From assembly GCA_028284675.1 (NCBI GenBank), contig JANQRI010000021.1, positions 62,001 to 126,000 on the forward strand: 64,000 nucleotides of DNA, given 5' to 3'. The translations under genes were made by a program, and so were the position numbers. The notes under the pieces were generated by a model. The model saw only the letters and a program-made list of their open reading frames with translations. It was not told the DNA's origin and did not search any database. This document shows, in pieces, positions 27,500 to 36,160 of the stretch (position 1 is the stretch's first letter; each line of letters begins with the position of its first letter). The DNA comes from Gammaproteobacteria bacterium. GTDB lineage: Bacteria; Pseudomonadota; Gammaproteobacteria; HTCC5015.

Positions 27500-28323
27500 A
27501 TTTGTCTGAACTGATTGAGGGAGCCAAGCTGCCTGCCTCAATAGACGTTGTTACCAAATTACAGCAAAGCATTGCATCAGGGATCGAATCTGCTGCTGAT
27601 TTCGCCGCTAAACTGCAAACAGACGCCAGTCTTTCAGCACGCGTGCTGAAAATCGCCAACAGCGCATACTATAACCGCAACTCTGTTGATAGCATCGAAG
27701 AAGCCGTCGTTCTGATTGGAGAAAATGATTTAACCGCTCTGGTTATTTCCAGTGAGATTATCGCTGCATTTGAGACTGATAATCATCGTATTAATATGGA
27801 AGATTTCTGGAGTGAGAATATTTTTGCTGCAATCAGCGCCAAAATCATTGCCCGGCGCACCGGAAAAGATAAAGCCACCCTTTTTACAGCCAGCCTATTG
27901 CGCCGCACAGGACAATTGGTGATATACCGCTCCGTGCCTGAGATGGCCGACAAAATTCTCACGGCACATAAAAATAATCCTGAACAATTACTTCACACAG
28001 TCGAGAAATCCGTGCTGGGTTTCAATCATGCTGAAGTCAGCGCAACGCTTTTAAGAAAATGGGAGATTCCCGAGTCTGTCACCACGCCTATCGAGCATTA
28101 CTTATCACCAGACCAACTAAATGGCAATTATCGGAAAGATGCCGCGATATTGCACCTTTCCCATCAACATGCTCAGAAAAAGTTTGAACACCCGGAACCT
28201 GAGTGGATAGACCCGGCCTGGTTTAAGAGCACTCTGGAAATCCCACCTGAAGCGCTATTGGCTGAAGCCGGAGAAGAAATTCAGCTTCATTATGAGCGTA
28301 CACTCGCAATGGTGCTGAATTAG
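27496..28323 (+). CDS. HDOD domain protein
   Basis: 275 residues. The HDOD domain spans about 10-205: KLPASIDVVTKLQQSI, LSARVLKIANSAYYN and AVVLIGENDLTALVIS are typical of the family. HDOD proteins resemble HD phosphohydrolases without catalytic residues and usually act in signalling, often around cyclic di-GMP, motility or stress. The order XRE-HDOD suggests the DNA-binding partner and the HDOD protein form a regulatory module. No GGDEF or EAL domain is attached. Confident of the family, not of the function. Confidence 0.85.
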   Translation: MNLSELIEGAKLPASIDVVTKLQQSIASGIESAADFAAKLQTDASLSARVLKIANSAYYNRNSVDSIEEAVVLIGENDLTALVISSEIIAAFETDNHRINMEDFWSENIFAAISAKIIARRTGKDKATLFTASLLRRTGQLVIYRSVPEMADKILTAHKNNPEQLLHTVEKSVLGFNHAEVSATLLRKWEIPESVTTPIEHYLSPDQLNGNYRKDAAILHLSHQHAQKKFEHPEPEWIDPAWFKSTLEIPPEALLAEAGEEIQLHYERTLAMVLN

Positions 28324-28811
28324 AAACATTATAAGTATCAGCTTATCAATGAGGTCTGATCAGCCTTACCTGCCTGATCAAAAAAAGATAAAAGTTGCAC
28401 AACTTATTGAAATCTTTTAGGATATTTGGATGCGGTCGAAATAAAAGAATTAAACAAGCCCGCTTTTCATAGTAATACTCCATAAGTAATAGGCCATTGC
28501 CACCAAAAGTAATACCCGCCTCCAATAAAAGTAATAAAAAAATGCGAAAAAAGTGATACGGCATCAGAGATATAGGATGTCTTCACTGCCCTTGGTATTA
28601 TATTACTCAAGTGGAATCTTAAAGAGCTTTTTCTTCTACCGGAAAAAGTATTTCAATCAATCCATGAATAGTTTTCATCGCTTTTTGTTTGAGCGGTGTA
28701 GCTATGCCAAATCATATCAAGCGCAAGCTTGAGGTATTGAAATTAGGGACATGAAAATGTCTCGATAACAATAATAACTAAAGAGTAAGCGTCGGTTAGG
28801 AAATTAAAACA
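28324..28811 (+). promoter_or_regulatory. Intergenic region with three serial hairpins before the low-complexity gene
   Basis: Within 100 bases upstream of the next start codon lie three short hairpins: GGUGU/AUGCC around AGCU (28695-28708, with G-U pairs), TCAAGC/GCTTGA around a GCAA tetraloop (28717-28732) and GACAT/ATGTC around a GAAA tetraloop (28748-28761). Two GNRA-type loops in a row suggest a structured 5' leader RNA. They do not match the cyclic di-GMP, TPP or cobalamin riboswitch cores that I know. The left half of the gap shows nothing I can interpret. Confidence 0.35.
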
Positions 28812-29675
28812 ATGAACATAGATAATGCAAATAGTGTAGTGAATGTTGCGGAAACAATTCAAGATACCGTACATCCTGCTGTAGACACTGGAGCAGTTCA
28901 AGCATTCAATGAAGGAATGAGCTCAAGCTCTAATAGTGCGGCGACTTCAAGTGCTAATGCCGAGGCGAATGACAACATTGGAACGCTTAACGAGCCAACC
29001 ACAGCGGTTCAAAGCAGCGCTGATGACTCGAACAGCGCGAATACGTCAGGCAATGGAAATAATAACTCCAATGACAAGTCGGACAAACAGGATAAATCTG
29101 ACGGTTCAGAAGTAAGTCACAAGGTTGACTCCTCAGATGAATCAGACAAGTCGGAGAAAAAAGAGCGACGTAGAGGAAGCGACCGCGATGAGGAAGAAAG
29201 CGTTTTCAGAAAGGATAAAAGAGATAACATAGAAGAAGGTAAAGGCAATAAAGCGATGAGCGCTGACCCAATGGAACAAATGGAAGAAGGCGCACGTCTA
29301 CTGGAAAACAATGAGGCAGTGACCGAAAACCGGTCCGACCGCATGCAGGAGCAGCTCGAGCAACACCTACAACAGGGTGATGGAGACGAGCAGGCGGTTC
29401 AGACATTTATCCAGCAACTGCTGTCTTTCGCAAACAGCATATTGCCCAGCAACAGTGATACTGGAGCTGAAAGTGCATCTGCAAGCTTACCCAATCTTGA
29501 AGGGTTAACTTCAGATATCACTGAACTACAGGTCATGGCAGAGTCTCTCGCTCATCAAATGAGCTCAGGTGTTAGCTCATTTGGCAGCCAAGTTCTGGAA
29601 GGTGCTTTTCAATCACCTGAAGAAGTAGCTGCAGAGAAAGAAAAGGAAGAGAGCAGTAAACCTTCTTTCGCCTAA
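28812..29675 (+). CDS. Low-complexity acidic protein of unknown function
   Basis: 287 residues with no signal peptide and no recognised domain. Residues ~30-140 are disordered-looking, dominated by Ser, Asn, Asp, Lys and Glu (NSNDKSDKQDKSDGSEVS and similar). Residues ~150-270 look helical with leucines (EQMEEGARLLENNEAVTENR, FIQQLLSFANSIL). The ribosome binding site is weak (TTAGGAAATTAAAACA). It stands alone, preceded by a structured-looking leader. I cannot offer a function; the pattern is that of a flexible linker with a C-terminal helical bundle. Confidence 0.7.
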   Translation: MNIDNANSVVNVAETIQDTVHPAVDTGAVQAFNEGMSSSSNSAATSSANAEANDNIGTLNEPTTAVQSSADDSNSANTSGNGNNNSNDKSDKQDKSDGSEVSHKVDSSDESDKSEKKERRRGSDRDEEESVFRKDKRDNIEEGKGNKAMSADPMEQMEEGARLLENNEAVTENRSDRMQEQLEQHLQQGDGDEQAVQTFIQQLLSFANSILPSNSDTGAESASASLPNLEGLTSDITELQVMAESLAHQMSSGVSSFGSQVLEGAFQSPEEVAAEKEKEESSKPSFA

Positions 29676-29890
29676 ATTCATTGACTGAAAGTTTTTACAG
29701 TATATAAAGACGTGCAGCGCTGAGTGCTTGTTCTAACCGACAAGCTACTCAGTGCTCACCCTTTTACCCCTCCCGGACAAACTTCCACACAATCATCAGT
29801 ATCTAGCTTATTGGCCACTAATAAGGTGGTTAATTGCTGCCAGGTTTTATTCCCTGACCTTAAAAAGTATTGATTGCTTGACTCAACACT

Positions 29891-29914
29891 ATATTTCGAT
29901 ATATTTAGAAATAT
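29891..29914. promoter_or_regulatory. Candidate ArsR operator
   Basis: Inverted repeat ATATTTC (29891-29897) and GAAATAT (29908-29914), overlapping the start codon of the ArsR-type gene and a possible -10 element (TATATT) with TTGACT upstream. ArsR/SmtB repressors bind A+T-rich imperfect palindromes of this size in their own promoters. If the -10 is right the transcript would be nearly leaderless. Confidence 0.45.
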
Positions 29915-30242
29915 GGAAACAATAGAAGCCGCCAAATCACTTGCCGCGCTCGCACAAGAAACACGTCTTGTGATTTTTCGTGCGCTTGTCCAGGCCGGAC
30001 ACTCAGGTCTGAGTGTCGGTAAAATCCGCGAACAGCTTGAAATCCCAAGTGCAACATTGTCATTTCATCTAAGTGCTTTAAAAAATTGCGGATTGGCCGA
30101 GTGTCAGCGCCAGGGGCGCCTTCTGATCTATCAGGCCAACTTTAATCACATGCGTGAGCTGCTGGTGTATTTAACTGAAGATTGTTGTGCCGGTAACCCG
30201 GAAATATGCGCGGTTTCAATCAAAAAAAATGGGAAATGTTAA
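29913..30242 (+). CDS. arsR: ArsR family metalloregulator
   Basis: 109 residues from the ATG at 29913 (an in-frame upstream extension is unlike the family). The winged helix is clear: AALAQETRLVIFRALVQAG, then LEIPSATLSFHLSALKNCGL and GRLLIYQANF. The classic CxC metal site in the recognition helix (ELCVCDL) is missing. Instead the C-terminus carries DCCAGNPEIC plus a final Cys, resembling the C-terminal cysteine clusters of some As(III)-sensing ArsR proteins (as in Acidithiobacillus). It precedes an aquaporin gene by 27 bases, a combination known from arsenic resistance loci. I infer an arsenite sensor. Confidence 0.85.
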   Translation: METIEAAKSLAALAQETRLVIFRALVQAGHSGLSVGKIREQLEIPSATLSFHLSALKNCGLAECQRQGRLLIYQANFNHMRELLVYLTEDCCAGNPEICAVSIKKNGKC

Positions 30243-30269
30243 CGCTTTAGTCATACAGATTATCATCTG

Positions 30270-31103
30270 ATGCAGAAAAACATTAAGGGTACTTCTAAAA
30301 ATTCGGATTTGCTGGGTAAGCACGGACGCACGCAGAAGCGCAGTGTACAAGCAGTACATGAGCATTCGAGTACGTCCGCAACAGCGGACAAAAAGACCAT
30401 TTTTAGAGGTGCCTTTAACTTATATTTAGCCGAAGGCCTGGGTACCTTTATGCTGGTATTTGCCGGTACCGGCGCAATCGTGATGAATGACCTTAGCGGA
30501 GGCGCGATTTCGCATGCGGGTATCGCAATCACATTCGGCTTAATCGTGTTGGCTGTGATATACACCTATGGCGATATTTCCGGTGCACACATTAACCCCG
30601 CTGTCACGATTGCATTTTGGTTGGCAAAACGCTTTCCGGCGCAACATGTCTTACCCTATATATTGGCTCAGAGTGTTGGTGCAATAACCGGATCACTGAC
30701 AATAAAAATACTTTTCCCCGATCATCAAACACTTGGCGCAACCCTGCCGAATATCGGTATCTGGCAGGTATTTATACTCGAGCTGTTGCTGACCTGGTGG
30801 TTAATGACGACAATTTTGCGCGTATCTCAAGGCGCCAAAGAAAAAGGCCTCGTCGCTGGAATAGTCATCGGTGCGGTCGTTGGTCTGGAAGCCATGTTTG
30901 CCGGCCCGGCCTCCGGCGCATCGATGAACCCGGCACGCTCACTCGGCCCGGGATTAATCTCAGGTAATATAGAAACTTTATGGCTCTATATCGCAGCGCC
31001 GATATGCGGCGCCGGCCTGGCAGTCATCACCTGCCGTTGGGTATCCGGGGATCGATGCTGCTCAGGAAATCCACAGACAGAGCATGAATCGATTGAAAAT
31101 TAA
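30270..31103 (+). CDS. MIP family channel (aquaporin, possible arsenite channel)
   Basis: 277 residues: about 45 polar N-terminal residues, then six TM helices of a major intrinsic protein with both pore motifs, HINPAVT and SMNPARS. In some bacteria an aquaporin (AqpS) replaces the arsenite pump ArsB in ars operons and passes arsenite out of the cell. The C-terminal tail contains RCCSGNPQTE, strikingly like the DCCAGNPEIC of the adjacent regulator; the shared CC(A/S)GNP element may bind arsenite in both. The long N-terminus is unusual and could be an annotation artefact, but no later ATG precedes the first helix. No arsC or arsB is present. Confidence 0.88.
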   Translation: MQKNIKGTSKNSDLLGKHGRTQKRSVQAVHEHSSTSATADKKTIFRGAFNLYLAEGLGTFMLVFAGTGAIVMNDLSGGAISHAGIAITFGLIVLAVIYTYGDISGAHINPAVTIAFWLAKRFPAQHVLPYILAQSVGAITGSLTIKILFPDHQTLGATLPNIGIWQVFILELLLTWWLMTTILRVSQGAKEKGLVAGIVIGAVVGLEAMFAGPASGASMNPARSLGPGLISGNIETLWLYIAAPICGAGLAVITCRWVSGDRCCSGNPQTEHESIEN

Positions 31104-32545
31104 TTTTTAATTTTAGCATAAGCATCCAGGGCTCGTTGACGTGTCGCTTTGTGATCAACAATCGGTAATGGATAGTCTTTCCCCAAACGAACACCAGCGG
31201 CCATAAGCTCGGACTCCGGCGCGTCCCAGGGCGCATGAATATAGCGCGCCGGTAATTTAGCCAGCTCCGGCACCCAACACTTTATATAAGTACCATCAGG
31301 GTCGAATTTCTCTGACTGTGTAACCGGATTGAAAATACGAAAATACGGCGCTGCATCCGCACCACTGCCGGCCACCCACTGCCAGCCGGCCGCATTATTC
31401 GCAAGATCCGCATCAACCAGCGTATCCCAAAACCACGCCTCTCCATGCTGCCACGGCACCAATAAGTTTTTAACCAATAATGATGCAACAATCATCCGCA
31501 CTCTATTATGCATCCAGCCGGTATGCCACAACTGGCGCATGCCCGCATCAATCAGCGGGTAACCGGTCTGACCCTGTTGCCAGGCCCGTAATGCTTTCGA
31601 ATCCTTACGCCAGGGAAAAGCCTTGAATTGCTGTCTGAAAGGTTGCTCCGGTAAATCGGGCCAGTGATGCAATAAATGATAACAAAACTCACGCCAGCCC
31701 AGCTCACGCAAATAAGACTCCGCACCCTTTTGCAAACGGCTGTTACCGGCAAGTACAGCCTGAATACGATGCCAAATCTGGCGCGGTGAAATCTCACCAA
31801 AATGCAAATGCGGGGATAGCTTTGATGTACCGGGCAATGCCGGAATATCACGGTCTTCTTTATAATCGATTAATGCCGCATCGATAAATTTACCTAATTG
31901 TGCCGCTGCGCCTTTTTCACCGGGTTTCCATGATTCTCTAAAGCCACCGGCCCAATCCGGTTTTGTTGGCAATAGCGCCCAGTCTTTTAAAGAGTCAGAC
32001 TTTAAGCGACCTTTATAAAAATCGAATTTTCTCGGTTTTCCCCCAGGCGACCTGGGTTCCGGCCTTTGCAGACAAGCTTTCCAGAATGGTGTAAAAACTT
32101 TATAAGGTTCATCCTGCTGCGTCCGTACCTCTTCAGGCTCAAATAACAAATAACCACCAAAGCGGCGTACCTCAATCCCTTTGTCAGCAAGCTGTCCGTG
32201 TAAAAACTGTTCAGCTTTAGCAGCATACGGTTCATACATACGCGACCAATAAACTGCCCCTGCTTCCACCTCATCCGCTAAAGCCAGCAACTGTTCGGCC
32301 CATACACCTTTACGTAAGACCAACCGTCCCCCGGCCGCCTTTAAATTATCCTGCAACACACCCAGGCTTTGATGCAACCACCATTGACCTGCCCCGCCAT
32401 AGTTCCACTGACCCGGTGTTACCTGATCGAGCACAAAACAAAGCAATAATGGCCGCCCGCTTTTGGCCGCTGCTGATAATGCAGGGTTATCTGTTAAGCG
32501 CAGGTCATGTCGAAAACAATAAATTACAGGACTTTTATCAGGCAT
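31100..32545 (-). CDS. phrB: Deoxyribodipyrimidine photolyase, class I
   Basis: 481 residues. An N-terminal antenna-binding domain (VIYCFRHDLRLTDNPAL) is followed by the FAD domain with SYLRELGWREFCYHLLHH, TGYPLIDAGMRQLWHTGWM and NNAAGWQWVAGSGADAAPYF, all strong signatures of CPD photolyases. It repairs cyclobutane pyrimidine dimers using blue light. Its stop overlaps that of the aquaporin gene by four bases, in convergent arrangement, and it is divergent from the second photolyase-family gene. Confidence 0.95.
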   Translation of the reverse strand: MPDKSPVIYCFRHDLRLTDNPALSAAAKSGRPLLLCFVLDQVTPGQWNYGGAGQWWLHQSLGVLQDNLKAAGGRLVLRKGVWAEQLLALADEVEAGAVYWSRMYEPYAAKAEQFLHGQLADKGIEVRRFGGYLLFEPEEVRTQQDEPYKVFTPFWKACLQRPEPRSPGGKPRKFDFYKGRLKSDSLKDWALLPTKPDWAGGFRESWKPGEKGAAAQLGKFIDAALIDYKEDRDIPALPGTSKLSPHLHFGEISPRQIWHRIQAVLAGNSRLQKGAESYLRELGWREFCYHLLHHWPDLPEQPFRQQFKAFPWRKDSKALRAWQQGQTGYPLIDAGMRQLWHTGWMHNRVRMIVASLLVKNLLVPWQHGEAWFWDTLVDADLANNAAGWQWVAGSGADAAPYFRIFNPVTQSEKFDPDGTYIKCWVPELAKLPARYIHAPWDAPESELMAAGVRLGKDYPLPIVDHKATRQRALDAYAKIKN

Positions 32546-32672
32546 ACAGTATAGGACCGAAATAAATTGAACCGGAGACTAGCATGCAAACAATATATCC
32601 GGCAAACCGGGCTTTACCCAACACGTAATTTATCGCAGGATATGCCCCTTAACCTGTTAACATCAGATCGCA

Positions 32673-34199
32673 ATGAAAACACTCAGAATAATTTTAGGAG
32701 ACCAATTATCCGACACAATCAGCGCATTGGATGCAATTGATAAAACCCAGGACACGATCCTGATGATGGAAGTCATTGACGAAGCGCAGTATGTCAAACA
32801 TCACCCCAAAAAGATTATTTTTATTTTATCGGCAATGCGTCACTTTGCTGAACAACTCAAGTGCAAAGACTACCGGGTAGAATACATCAAACTTGAAAGC
32901 ATCCGCAGCCGTGGCGGCTTCACTGAAACATTAGCGTACTTTCTGGAAAAACGTCACTTTGACAAAATCATTGTCACCGAGCCCGGTGAATACAGAGTAT
33001 TGAAAATGATACAGAGCTGGGAAAAACAAACCGGCATTCCCATCGAGATCAAAGATGACAACCGCTTTTTCATCAGCCGCAAATATTTTGAAACCTGGGC
33101 TGCGGGCAAAAAACAGTTGCTGATGGAAAACTTCTACCGGCAGATGCGAAAAAAGACCGGTTTATTAATGAACAATAACAAACCGGCCGGCGGCCAATGG
33201 AATTACGATAAAGAAAACCGTAAAACCGCTCAGGCATCAGCAAATTTTCCAACACCTAAACAATTTAAACCTGATACGATCACAGAGCAGATTATTCGGC
33301 TGGTTAAAAAGCGGTTTGCCGACCATTTCGGAGACCCGGAGCCTTTTTGGTTTGCAGTGACCACCGCAGATGCAAAAAAAGCCTTTAAGCATTTTATTCA
33401 GCATGCATTGCCTTACTTTGGTGACTACCAGGATGCTATGCTGTCAGATCAAAACTTTTTATATCATAGTGTGATATCACATTATCTGAATGCCGGTTTA
33501 CTTGATGCACGTGAAGTTTGTAAAGCTGTCGAAGAAGGCTATCGCAAAGGCAAAGTACCACTCAATGCTGCAGAAGGTTTTATCCGGCAAATCCTGGGGT
33601 GGCGGGAGTATATACGTAGTATTTACTGGTTAAAAATGCCTGAATATGCAAAATCAAATTTCTTCGATGCAAAGCGACCGCTGCCAAATGCATACTGGGG
33701 CGCAAATACCGATATGAACTGCATACGCCAGGTCGTAAAGCAGACACAGGAGCAAGCCTACTCACACCATATCCAGAGACTAATGATTACCGGCAACTTT
33801 GCAATGTTGCTTGGTGTTTCACCGCAGGCACTGCATGAATGGTATCTGGCAGTATACGCTGATGCTTACGAGTGGGTTGAAATGCCCAATACCATCGGCA
33901 TGGCAATATTTGCAGACGGCGGAGTTGTCGGCACCAAACCCTATGCCGCCAGTGGTGCGTACATCAACAAAATGTCAGATTTCTGTAGCAATTGTCACTA
34001 CAAAGTGAATCAAAAGACCGGCGAACAAGCCTGCCCATTTAATTATTTATACTGGAGCTTTTTGTATAAACACCGCAATCTACTTTGTAATAACCGCCGC
34101 TTGTTATTTGCATATAAAAACCTAAGTAGGTTTTCAGACGAAAAACTGAGCACCATTCTGCAGGACACAAAAAAATTTATTAAAAAAACCTACCCCTGA
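32673..34199 (+). CDS. Fe-S bacterial cryptochrome / (6-4) photolyase family protein
   Basis: 508 residues. The N-terminus LRIILGDQLSDTISALD is the DPRP family opening, and the four cysteines expected to hold a 4Fe-4S cluster are in place: one in NTDMNCIRQVV and three in DFCSNCHYKVNQKTGEQACP, spaced CxxC-x12-C. Members repair (6-4) photoproducts or act as blue-light sensors. TGNFAMLLGVSPQALHEWYL and DAYEWVEMPNTIGMAIFADG are family signatures of the FAD domain. It is divergent from phrB across ~127 bases, which should hold a shared control region. Confidence 0.93.
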   Translation: MKTLRIILGDQLSDTISALDAIDKTQDTILMMEVIDEAQYVKHHPKKIIFILSAMRHFAEQLKCKDYRVEYIKLESIRSRGGFTETLAYFLEKRHFDKIIVTEPGEYRVLKMIQSWEKQTGIPIEIKDDNRFFISRKYFETWAAGKKQLLMENFYRQMRKKTGLLMNNNKPAGGQWNYDKENRKTAQASANFPTPKQFKPDTITEQIIRLVKKRFADHFGDPEPFWFAVTTADAKKAFKHFIQHALPYFGDYQDAMLSDQNFLYHSVISHYLNAGLLDAREVCKAVEEGYRKGKVPLNAAEGFIRQILGWREYIRSIYWLKMPEYAKSNFFDAKRPLPNAYWGANTDMNCIRQVVKQTQEQAYSHHIQRLMITGNFAMLLGVSPQALHEWYLAVYADAYEWVEMPNTIGMAIFADGGVVGTKPYAASGAYINKMSDFCSNCHYKVNQKTGEQACPFNYLYWSFLYKHRNLLCNNRRLLFAYKNLSRFSDEKLSTILQDTKKFIKKTYP

Positions 34200-34251
34200 T
34201 AGTCGGGTCAACAGGGCTGGGAACGAGGTTTAACCGGTAGTCTTTATCCAT
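34180..34251 (-). CDS. Possible 23-residue small protein
   Basis: A short frame starting MDKDYRLNLVPSP, preceded by AAAAAAGGAG six bases before the ATG, an ideal Shine-Dalgarno. It overlaps the 3' end of the cryptochrome gene in convergent orientation. The only support is the ribosome binding site, so this may be chance. Confidence 0.25.
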   Translation of the reverse strand: MDKDYRLNLVPSPVDPTIRGRFF

Positions 34252-34486
34252 TGTTTTCTCCTTTTTTGCCTGAGCGAAAAGACAAATTCGTTTATTTTTT
34301 GGCTTATTATGGAGAATACTGCCCCTCCGGCACGGACGTGTCGGGACGATTCTCGCGCTTAAAAGACCGGTAAACATAGATAGATTTTGTATAGATACCC
34401 ATCGACACCAATATATACTAGCGCTGTTGAAGCATCCATTTCAGCCGAATCGGCGTATCAACTGATAACAAAGCCAGAGTTAAATC

Positions 34487-35242
34487 ATGCAACATATAAA
34501 ATCACAGCAAAAAACCCGCCAGTATGTGTTCTTATTATTATTGATAGGAATACCTGCTTATGCAGACACGTTATCATTGCAAAGCTCAGACCAGCAGATT
34601 GGGCTACTCGAACTGTATACCTCTGAAGGCTGTAGCAGTTGCCCACCAGCTGAAAAATGGCTCAATGGTTTAAAAAACCACCCTAGGCTCTGGAAAGAAT
34701 TTATACCAATGGCATTCCATGTGGACTACTGGGATTACATCGGCTGGAAAGATCGCTTTGCATCAAAAGATTACAGCCGCCGGCAAAAACACTATGCCCG
34801 AACCGGTGCGGTTAGAACCGTTTACACACCCGGCTTTGTATATAATGGTGCGGAATGGTATGTCAGACGAAATGCAGGGTTTCCTGAAGGCAAACAAACC
34901 GGCACTCTGCAATTAGACCTCAATCAACAAAACATTAAAGCCGACTTTAAACCGTCTGTACATTTCGACACGGCACTGGACCTAAATATTGCTATATTGG
35001 GTTTCGATCTGACTACATCCGTCAAAGCCGGTGAAAACAGAAACCGCAAACTCGAACACGATTTTGTCGTACTCTCGATGAAAAAAACTCCATTAAAAAA
35101 GCAAGATGACAAATACACCACAAACACAGAGCTACCGGCAACTAACCACAAAGCACCTCAATATGCACTGATTGCCTGGGTGAGCCCTAAAAATCGGCAA
35201 CAACCGCTACAGGCGGTCGGCGGTTGGTTAAAAAGCTTATAA
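34487..35242 (+). CDS. DUF1223 family secreted thioredoxin-like protein
   Basis: 251 residues with a signal peptide (QYVFLLLLIGIPAYADT). The mature part opens with LLELYTSEGCSSCPPAEKWL, the CxxC signature of the DUF1223 family with a thioredoxin-like fold, and MAFHVDYWDYIGWKDRFAS is the next conserved block. The family's substrate is unknown, though DUF1223 proteins are often linked to redox stress in the periplasm. The short 27-base gap to the DUF547 gene suggests co-transcription. Confidence 0.85.
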   Translation: MQHIKSQQKTRQYVFLLLLIGIPAYADTLSLQSSDQQIGLLELYTSEGCSSCPPAEKWLNGLKNHPRLWKEFIPMAFHVDYWDYIGWKDRFASKDYSRRQKHYARTGAVRTVYTPGFVYNGAEWYVRRNAGFPEGKQTGTLQLDLNQQNIKADFKPSVHFDTALDLNIAILGFDLTTSVKAGENRNRKLEHDFVVLSMKKTPLKKQDDKYTTNTELPATNHKAPQYALIAWVSPKNRQQPLQAVGGWLKSL

Positions 35243-35269
35243 ATACAATACACCTTTATATTTAAAACC

Positions 35270-36028
35270 ATGAATCATATCAAAAGACTATTAATCATAA
35301 TTTTTTGGACCAATGCTTTGTTGTTAAAAGCATATGCACAACCAGAAAACAATGATAATCCGGAAAAACTATTCGATAAAACCCTGCAAACACATGTCAA
35401 TGACGGTCATGTCAACTATGCAGGCATTCAGAAAGACCCTGGATTCCCGGTTTATATAGAATATTTACGTCAAATTAACCCTGACAAGCTAAACACCGAC
35501 CGGGAAAAGCTCGCATTCTGGATCAATGCATACAATGCCCTGTCGATCAAAGGCATTATTGATGGCCTGTCTCCCAGTACTTTTTTTGGCCGTCGCAAAT
35601 TTTTCAGATCAGCCGAATACGAAGTCGGTGGAAAAGCATTGACACTGGATACTATTGAAAAAGAAATCATTGCATCATTCAATGACCCGCGCTTCCATTT
35701 TGCGATAGTCTGCGCATCAGCTTCCTGCCCAAAACTGCTTTCAGAAGCTTATACAGCAGAAAAACTCGATGAGCAATTTGACAAAAATACCCGGGACTTC
35801 CTAAATAACCCCAACAAAAATCGATTCGACAACGAAAAAAACCTTGCAAGACTATCCAAAATATTCGACTGGTTTGCAAAAGACTTTGAAAACCATTCCG
35901 GCTCGATACAAAAATACATTGCGCCATATATCAACGACCCGAACTTAGCCACAAAACTCAAAAATGAAACTGTAAAAATAAAATTCCTGAAATACGACTG
36001 GAGTCTAAATGGTGAACCACCAACTTAA
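35270..36028 (+). CDS. DUF547 family secreted protein
   Basis: 252 residues with a signal peptide (LLIIIFWTNALLLKAYAQ). The DUF547 domain is recognised from LAFWINAYNALSIKGIIDGL and HFAIVCASASCPKLLSEAY, which contain the invariant residues of the family. The domain resembles a papain/transglutaminase-like fold, and the cysteine and histidine positions are present, but no activity is established. It is the last gene of the DUF1223-DUF547 pair and converges on the desaturase. Confidence 0.85.
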   Translation: MNHIKRLLIIIFWTNALLLKAYAQPENNDNPEKLFDKTLQTHVNDGHVNYAGIQKDPGFPVYIEYLRQINPDKLNTDREKLAFWINAYNALSIKGIIDGLSPSTFFGRRKFFRSAEYEVGGKALTLDTIEKEIIASFNDPRFHFAIVCASASCPKLLSEAYTAEKLDEQFDKNTRDFLNNPNKNRFDNEKNLARLSKIFDWFAKDFENHSGSIQKYIAPYINDPNLATKLKNETVKIKFLKYDWSLNGEPPT

Positions 36029-36160
36029 TACATGTACTCCTGACTTTAAAAAGCAGCACATGCAAACCATAAAAAACCCGGCCCAGGCTTTCTGAGGTCA
36101 ATGACATAAATCATAATCACACCTTCAAAATAAAACACCTGAGCCGGAATTATTAAAAAC

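Noticed and set aside
28681..28811. Possible cyclic di-GMP riboswitch in the leader of the low-complexity gene
   Set aside because: The conserved GEMM core sequences and tetraloop-receptor are absent; only short hairpins are seen.
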